Shown piece by piece: positions 57,010 to 64,000 of a stretch of DNA of 64,000 bases. A model generated the notes under the pieces. That model was not told the DNA's origin and made no database searches. It saw nothing but the letters and a program-made list of their open reading frames with translations. Both the position numbers and the translations under genes were made by a program. Position 1 is the stretch's first letter, and every line of letters begins with the position of its first letter. Origin of the DNA: Acanthochromis polyacanthus (Eukaryota > Chordata > Actinopteri > Pomacentridae); contig NC_067130.1 in NCBI RefSeq assembly GCF_021347895.1, forward strand, positions 30,215,817-30,279,816, written 5' to 3'.

Positions 57010-58115
57010 CTTCATTGAAACTACATTTTCCTAACCCTAACCAGGAAGTTTTGGTGCCTGAACTGAACCAAAGTTAGAATTGTGGTCCCAAACTAGACAT
57101 AAACCTCAAAATCCTGCTCAAAAGTCCAAGATTCTGACTTAAATCTGCTTTCAGCTTGATGATTTGGACTATATGGCTCAATCAAACTACAACATATACA
57201 GAATTTCTCTAAAAGAAAATGATGCTTTGTTCAAAATGTGAATGCAGTTTAGTTGGGTAGAAAGGGTGGTTGATAAATTATAGGCTTACAAAGAACGTCT
57301 TAAACCCTACAAGTCACATTAAATTGATAGGGGCTTGTTGAATCAAATCACCAGGATAATTTGCAACCAAGGCCTTGAAATTAACTGACAAGGAAGCTTC
57401 ATGTTGTCATTTTAACTGTATCTGTGGTATTTTCCTCAACTTTACCAGGTAGTTTGGTTGCCTAAACTTAACCAAACTACCAATTATGGTCCCACTCCAG
57501 ACATGAACCCCAAAGTCCTGCCTGAAAGTCCTGTTGCTGACTTATCCCTCCATTTTCCCTGATGATTCAGACTTCGTGGCTCAATCAAACTGCAAAATAT
57601 GTACAGCTGCTCCAAAAGAAAGTTATGCTTCATTCAAATGTCAACAAAAATGCAATTTCGTTGCTGACAAAGACTGTCTTAAACCCTATGAGTCATGTCA
57701 AACTGATGCGAGTTTGTAAAATGTAATCAATGGGAAAATTTGCAACCAAAGTCAGGAAATTAACTGAAGAATCTGTCATATTTCCCTACGCTTAGTCAGG
57801 TTTGGTCCTTGAACTTAACCAAACTGTGAATTATGGGACCACACATTATCTAAACCCAAAGGTGTGGAAAAAAATCCTTACACCTTCAGTCTACCTCCTG
57901 ATGCTGACTTTTTTAGTCAGTCAGACTTGAAGCTGTTCCTACAACATCACAGTCTTGAAACAGTCTCAAAAAAATTCCAAATGTGAATGCAGTTGGTTAA
58001 AAATGGGCTTTGATAAATTACAGCCTTAAACCCTGCCAGTCGTGTTAAATTGATGAGTTTATCGGGTCAAACCACTGGAATAATTTGCAACCAAAGCCAT
58101 GAAATTAACTCGCCG
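57010..58115 (+). repeat. ~350-bp tandem repeat, array 1 (three units)
   Basis: The anchor AATTTGCAACCAA occurs near 57357, 57737 and 58083 (spacings 380 and 346). Each unit has AACTTAACCAAACT..GAATTATGG.CCC, AAAGTCCTG, a GATGATTCAGACTT..TGGCTCAATC block, CAAAATATACAGAATTTCTC-like sequence, AAAATGCAGTTT.GTTG, CTTAAACCCTA..AGTCATGT and AATTGATGGGAGTTTGTTGAAT-like sequence. Diverged. The frame at 57534-57719 lies within a unit and is not a gene. Confidence 0.88.
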
Positions 58116-59231
58116 TGAACTGAAGGATCACTAGAGTCCGTTTTATTATGAACTCAGTGGATCTGAAGCATTTGTGGCCCATTGATTAGAGAGCCCTGCC
58201 CTCCAACCCTGAAACTCAGGGCAGTTCACCGGTTCATGCATCCCTCTAACCCCTCCACTTAACTGTGACCTCCCCAAGGCCGAGGAAACACAACCGCACT
58301 GTTGTGTTTCTGCTGAGCTCTCAAAATGGATCCACGTCTGTCAGATTTTTTTCGCAGACAAAAGACTTTTTGCTCACACGACCTTCCTCCTTCAGGTTCA
58401 ACTTTAGGCTTTAGGTCAAACTAAAGTGATATGAAGCCTAAAGAAGATCTGTTGTCTGTGGTCTGGTTGTCCTCTGTTATGAAGCTCACAAATCGCAGCT
58501 TTTTCATCTCACCAAGCGATGACTAAGAGTGTGTGAGAAGATCAGGATGTGAAGTTGTTTTTTTGCCTCTAAGTGCACAAATTGCAAAAGTAATGGGTGG
58601 AAAATATTCATTATGCCAAGGCGGAAACATCCCCATTAGCTCGGAGTGGATAATTAGCTCTTTGCTACAGATCTGCTCTGAACTGTGCTCTGGAAGGAGG
58701 TGGATGTTTCACACTGAACCTGGAGAAATAAACACCTGTTTTAGGATACCACCGCTCCATGCAGATCAGCGCTTCACTGATGGGTGTTTAAAGTTAAACA
58801 GCGGCTAAAGGTGAAGCTTTTTAAAGAAATGCAGGAGTGATTTTAAGAGAGAAAAATCGCCAAACAGTTTTGTAAAACACTTGGCATAAGACTCAAAATG
58901 TCCATAATTAACCAATCACAGCATGGCAACAGAGTTTTCTAACCTTCTTCTGCATTAATCTCTAGACGAGCTACAACTAAATTCTTCCCAGTTTATAAAA
59001 TCCAGTCAGCTCTGCTCTCCAGCTCTTGGCTTGTGCCGGTTTTCAAGTGTCTTCATAACACATGGCCTGTTTCCAGTTTGACTTATGTGGCTCATTTCTT
59101 TCTTCCTCACATCTTTGCTTTTTACGAGGACATTGAGAGAGCTTCAGATGTTAACCAGTTTGGGCTTGGCTGCTGTAACTCTCTAAAATGAAAAATTACG
59201 CTAAATGAAGCCGTAAAGTAATGACAAAGAT
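58116..59231. other. Unique DNA between the two satellite arrays
   Basis: No similarity to the flanking 350-bp repeat. The 91-codon frame at 58533-58808 has no recognisable domain. Nothing else supported. Confidence 0.45.
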
Positions 59232-59311
59232 GCTCCATATTAGTTAAAGTTGCTTTATATTATATAAAATTGTTCTAAATGAGTTAAAGTTACCCTATAT
59301 TAATTAAAGTT
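59232..59311 (-). repeat. 20-bp minisatellite, four units, inverted
   Basis: Four 20-base units (59232, 59252, 59272, 59292), each ending TTAAAGTT or TAAAATT. On the minus strand they read AACTTTAACTAATATGGAGC and variants, the same family as 43280-43399. The array abuts MITE copy C. Confidence 0.8.
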
Positions 59312-59627
59312 GAAAATTCACACTTTTATTTGTGTGTAGCATAACTGCACAAGGATTTTCTAATCATCAGTGAGCCTTTCAACACCATTAGCTAACACAA
59401 TGTAGCATTAGAACACAGGAGTGATGGTTGCTGGAAATGTTCCTCTGTACCCCTATGGAGATATTCCATTAGAAATCAGCCGTTTCCAGCTAGAATAGTC
59501 ATTTACCACATTAACAATGTCTAGACTGGATTTCTGATTCATTTAATGTTATCTTAATATAAAAAATGCTTTTCTTTCAAAAATAAGGACATTTGTAAGT
59601 GACCCCAAACTTTTGAATAGTAGTGTA
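59312..59627 (+). mobile_element. MITE copy C of the CAAAAGTTTGGGGTCA family
   Basis: Left-truncated at the minisatellite. It has the full body (ATAACTGCACAAGGATTTTC, CACAGGAGTGATGGTTGC, CCCCTATGGAGATATTCC) and an intact right end, AAGTGACCCCAAACTTTTGA then ATAGTAGTG and the TA at 59626-59627. Confidence 0.85.
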
Positions 59628-60689
59628 GGAACAGAATTTTTAGGGAAGACTGGGCTTCTTGATGTAATATTTCTCTAAATTCAGTCAAAACTTTCCAAGG
59701 TCGACTCTATACACTGGACTTGATCAGGATGATTCATTCAAAATGACTATTTAAATTTACATGAACTAGTTCAAAATTTACAACAGATGGAGATGTTGGT
59801 TCATTGAGCAAGGATAAAGGGATTGCATTCAACAAATACAATATCCTCGTGTGGTCTTAATGCTGTTTTGAGAAGATGGAAAGACTGATTCATCATTTAG
59901 GTTACTTAATTTATAAAGAACATTGTATTGATGCTTTTAATTCTCTCTCTGTAGATGATGGCGTGCAAAATTAAATTGGATTTCCTGAGTGGTACCATCA
60001 GGTATCTGCATAAGCCTTTGATCACGCTTAGTGATAGTAGACTTTGTTTAATTTCATGCCAGAGGCTGGAGGACGGAAAGGAAAAATTTAAATAAATCAT
60101 CTTAAAGGATGAAACACAGACTAATTGTTGTCATCTGCCACAGCAATATAACAACTTTTAAACTAAATAGTCTTTCTCTCGCAATGAAAAGTTCCTCCTC
60201 CACTGACAAATCTAAGAAAAATCTTTTTTACCTCAAAAAACCGATAGCTGCATGAGCAACAGAAACAAAAGGACACAATCCCTCACTGGCTTCCCACCCA
60301 GAAACATCTTGTGTTTGTTGGATTAAATAATGAAGTTGGATCAGAACCTCCTCAAAATCTCTGTAAAATATGTAATGCTGTCCTAATTTTTGACCTCTGC
60401 TGGCAGATTTCCTTGTTATTTTTTCTTGAGAATGTCGATGTAGCCTCCAAAATCTTGATTCCAAGTCATTAAAAAGCTGAGATATTGGGAAACTCCCATT
60501 TAAAGCTCTTCATTTTTTAAAACCATGAGACAGATCTGCTGTGATTTAAAACAAAAGAACATCTATTTCATGAGAGAGGTGCGTAGGAGAGGAACGAACA
60601 CATCCAAAAGATTCAAAAAGATTCCCAAAAATAATCAAAAATATAGTCACTCATGACATTTCGCTGCTGGACTCCAATCATAACTTTAA
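59628..60689. other. Intergenic, no gene recognised
   Basis: Unique AT-rich DNA. Nothing supported. Confidence 0.4.
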
Positions 60690-62345
60690 AATTTGGGAAT
60701 ATAAATCAGTATTGTCGACAAAAAAATGCATTTTTCAAGCCCCACAAAGAAAGATATGTGAGATCTAAGTGAAGCATAATTTAGATAAATAATCTGACTT
60801 CATTAAACCTCAAAGTCCTGGATAGAAGAAGATTCTGTCTTCCACCTTCATTCGCCCTGATGATTTAAAATGAGTCAAACTACAAAAATATAAAGAATTT
60901 CTCCAAAATAAAGTTGTTTTGTTCAAAATGTACATAAAAATGCAGTTCAATTGTGTAGGACTTGAAGTTGACAAAAGACATGCTGACAAAGACCATCTTA
61001 AACCCTAAAAGTCATGTTAAATTAATGGGAGTTTGTTGAATCTAATCAACAGGACGATTTGCAACCAACTTCATGAAACTAAGTGAAGAAGCTTCAAACG
61101 CCTTAAACTCAACAAGTCCTGTACATTGATGGGAGTTTGTCAAATCAGCAAGATAATTTACAACCAAAGAAATGAAACTAACTCAAAGAGAAGCTTAATG
61201 CATCATTTTAACTGCACCTGTGATATCTTCCTGAACTTAACCAAAGTAAGAATTATGGTTTCAAATTGGACAAATACCTCAAAATTCTGCGTGATGGTCC
61301 AAGATTCTAACTTAAATCTTCTTTCTCACTGATGATTTAGACTTTGTGCCTCAATGAAACTACAAAATATACAGAATTTCTCCAAAAGAAAGTTATGTGT
61401 CTTTCAAAATGTATATAGAAAGGCAGTTTAGTTGCTTATAAAGACCGTACTAAACCCTATGAGTCGTCAAATTGATGGGAGTTTGTCAAATCGGATCAGC
61501 GAAATAATTTGCAACCAAAGCCATGAATATCAATCAATATTGTTGTCAAAAATGCAGTTTTGTAACCACACCAAGTAAAATATGAGATCTAAGTGAAGCA
61601 TCATTTAAATAAATAATCTGACTTCATTTAACCTCAAAATCTTGCATGAAAGTCCAAGATTGCGACTTAAACCTTCTTTCTTCCTGATGATTTGGACTTT
61701 GTGGCTCAATGAAATTACAAAATATACAGAATTTCTCCAAAAGAAAGTAACATGTTGTTCAAAATGTAGATAAAAATGCATTTTAGTTGCTTAAAAAGAC
61801 TGTTTTAAACTCTAAAAGTCATGTCAAATTGATTGGATTTTGTCGAATCTAATCAACGGGATAATTTGCAACCAAAGCCATGAAACTAACACGAGCGCAA
61901 GCTTCAAACATGTTGTCATTTTAACTGCATCTGTGATATTTTCCTGATCTTAACTGGGCAGTTTTGGTGTCTGCACTTAATCAAGCAAAGACTTACGGTC
62001 CCATTCAGGACATGCATCCAAAGTCCTGGATTGAAGTCCTGTTGTTAACTTCTGCTTCCATCCTACCTCCTGTTTTGGACTTCGAAGCTAAATCAAAAGC
62101 TACGTTTCTTTCAAAGGGTAAATAGGAAGGCAGTTTAGTTGCATACAAAGACCATCTAAACCCTACGAGTCATGTCAAGTTGATGTGAGTTTGTTGAATA
62201 AATTCAACAGGATAATTTGCAACCAAAGCCATGAATATCGATCAATATTCTTGCCAAAATTCATTTGTCAAACCCCACAAAGAAAGATATCTGAAGCATC
62301 ATTTAGAGGAACCTGTCAGGTTATAATGAATAATCTGACTTCCCT
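60690..62345 (+). repeat. ~350-bp tandem repeat, array 2 (four-plus units)
   Basis: The same family as 57010-58115, same orientation. Anchors AATTTGCAACCAA or variants occur near 61056, 61156, 61507, 61863 and 62214; the last three spacings are about 350, and the first (100) marks a partial unit. This array also has an AAAAATGCA.TTTT.AA.CC-CACAAAGAAAGATAT..GAGATCTAAGTGAAGCATCATTTA module (near 60725, 61552, 62255) that I did not see in array 1, so the arrays differ in unit structure. Confidence 0.88.
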
Positions 62346-62349
62346 CCAG

Positions 62350-62960
62350 GGTGTAGTTTAAACATTTTGGGGCCTCATTTGAGAGTTGACTGATAGGAAC
62401 CGTTGCTCGGCACATTTCACGGATAATCAATGCGATCGCCCCGCAACCAACCAATCAATCGTCCCAGATCCCATCATCATCCGCTTCCATCCACCACAGT
62501 GAGCGATGGTGACACCTGTAATTGGATTCACTCTGCGAAACAACAGAACAGAGAAGAGAGAAGGGGGGAAGGAAGGGAAAAAAATAATAAAAATGAGTCA
62601 ATTATACACGACGGTAATGTGCTGCGCGGCTGGATTTAGACAAACTCATATTTATTCCGGGAGTGAGGCGGAATGCGCCGCTCTTCGGAGGTGTTTTATT
62701 GAATTTGTCAGGCCGTTTCCTGATTCCCTTCCTCCCATTGCTTGCATCCATCACACACACAAACACACACCAACTGGAAATGATGGGCTCCTCGCTGCAC
62801 TCCGGGGCGAGGTCGACCCCGGCACCAGATTAAATCCGACACTCGTGACCGGCTCTGACAGGGCCAGAAAACACCGGAGGGGCTGGACGAGGTGAGCTGG
62901 TCCGGAGTGACAGACTAATTAGGGCTTTCCAGCATGAAGCTTTATTTTCATATTTACTGC
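62350..62960. promoter_or_regulatory. Candidate conserved non-coding block
   Basis: Unique and GC-richer, with ATAATCAATGCGATCGCCCC, CACCTGTAATTGGATTCAC, CAGACTAATTAGGGCTTTCC and a CA-rich run at 62752-62770. The 129-codon frame at 62506-62895 runs through this repeat-containing stretch and has no recognisable domain. Inference only. Confidence 0.3.
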
Positions 62961-63214
62961 AGAGCGTCAGGAGGCCAAACAGATTCTCTGACCGGGAAGA
63001 CTCGGGTTACGCAGCGTGAATAAACACAGACAAACAGAGAAAACTTCAACGTTTCTGCTGCACAAACCCAGCACAGATAAGACTGACACTAGTGCTGACA
63101 CCAAGAGACACAACCTGATAGGATCAAACTGGCAATACCGCCCTCTGCTGGTGGACAGAGGAACAGCACATATATACAGTGGAGACATGTTAAATACTGG
63201 GGTAAAACTTCCCG
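62961..63214. other. Spacer
   Basis: Nothing recognised. Confidence 0.4.
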
Positions 63215-64000
63215 TAACTACACCACTTTATTTTCCTAGAATAAGAGCAAAATGCTAAATTTACTGGACTTAGGTTCTGAATCAGATGTTTAGCTTCCAT
63301 AGAATAGAACAGATCCATAATTGTTGATCCAACTGCTCTGTTTCTTAAATTGCTTGCAGGATGGATGAATAAAGTTTTTTTTGAATGTAATTAAATTGAA
63401 ATAATGGAATAGAACAGAATAAAAATATTTCACTGATCCCCAGTATAAAAATCTACTAAGATAGAAAAGCACAATAAAATTTAAAATATACTATACATAA
63501 AAATGCACCATAAAGTGTCAAAATGCTAACAGTTTACAAAAATGTATTTACTTAAAAATTAAATTTATTTATTTACTGCACACTTCTAGAAATTAGAATT
63601 ATTGACCAATATTGTGTCACATAACTAGAAAACTTTATTTTCCTAGAATAAGAACAAAGTTTTCCTGGACTGCAATTCACTTTAAATCTAAAGTTTTGCT
63701 TGAAATGCAAAACGCAGAAGACGGTTGGCATCCTTTTCAGAATTTATTGTAACAGAAAAAATTTGTTGATCCTCCAAGACAACATTTTCTTGTTACAGTA
63801 GTGAACAGAAATAGTGAAATGACCACAACCACAAATGAAAAATCTCAAATATAATTAAATTATAACAGCAAAATCTACTAAGATGCAAAATGCACAATAA
63901 AAAATGTAAAATAGATGATGAATAAACTGAAAATGTACCATGAATTGTTAAAATGCTAACAGTTTTTAAAAAATAATTTCAAATTTATCGCATATTTCTA
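63215..64000 (+). repeat. ~410-bp tandem duplication running off the window
   Basis: CTTTATTTTCCTAGAATAAG occurs at about 63226 and 63633. AAAATCTACTAAGAT (63448 and 63860), GCACAATAAAA, and GTCAAAATGCTAACAGTTT or GTTAAAATGCTAACAGTTTT (63518 and 63947) follow in both. The offset is 407-430. Unit 1 also holds an antisense ACTGGGGATCAGTGAAATA motif typical of LINE 3' ends. A third unit may lie beyond the right edge. Confidence 0.75.

Noticed and set aside
62506..62895. 129-codon plus-strand frame
   Set aside because: Passes through a CA microsatellite and has no recognisable domain or start context.

Overview
The window looks like 64 kb of a ray-finned fish (teleost) nuclear genome. The evidence is the content, not a host gene: an L2-type LINE with a teleost-style 3' end and ATTGA tail, two Tc1 transposons with long IR/DR-type termini, several hAT and piggyBac-like short elements, a tRNA-derived SINE, and AT-rich intergenic DNA with short GC-richer blocks. 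I find no convincing host protein-coding exon. Nearly all open reading frames over 60 codons are chance frames or parts of mobile elements. The only host-transcript candidate is the first ~690 bases, which read like the 3' end of a 3'UTR (AATAAA at 668 with a GT-rich tract after it) of a + strand gene lying to the left.

Layout. 1-690: 3'UTR-like. 0.7-8 kb: mostly unique, with a purine tract, a fold-back repeat enclosing a scrap of Tc1 transposase, and a GC-richer block at 6.8-7.6 kb. 8.09-10.04 kb: a TTAA-flanked element with ~300-bp inverted arms, the left arm split by a MITE. 10.5-14.7 kb: a 5'-truncated L2 LINE with one frameshift in ORF2. 14.86-16.33 kb: a TTAA-flanked piggyBac-like MITE with a second LINE 3' fragment nested inside. 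17-32 kb: unique DNA with scattered MITEs, LINE tails and diverged duplications. 32.67-34.28 kb and 34.88-36.52 kb: two Tc1 elements in the same orientation, one clearly broken, one nearly intact but with an N-terminal frame break. 38.4 kb: a 102-bp poly(A) retro-insertion with a 14-bp target duplication. 39.2-40.75 kb: a hAT MITE holding a second hAT element and a SINE. 42.7-50.5 kb: LINE tail, MITE copies, a 20-bp minisatellite, a decayed mariner transposase and a hAT MITE with a perfect 8-bp duplication. 53.1-54.4 kb: five units of a ~260-bp tandem repeat. 56.7 kb: a tRNA-Gly-like pseudogene with a 6-bp internal duplication. 57.0-58.1 and 60.7-62.3 kb: two arrays of one ~350-bp repeat. 63.2-64 kb: a ~410-bp duplication running off the window.

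Between the repeats are blocks (4.3, 6.8-7.6, 25.2-25.9, 41.8-42.35, 45.15-45.65, 47.6-48.4, 51.5-52.5, 54.4-55.5, 62.35-62.95 kb) that are less AT-rich, non-repetitive, and carry homeodomain-type TAATTA/ATTAAT cores. They look like conserved non-coding elements, so the window may be a regulatory gene desert. That is inference from composition only.

I did not find a new multi-gene biological system. The most useful observations are the insertion histories that can be read from target-site duplications, and several repeat families I describe here without a database name.
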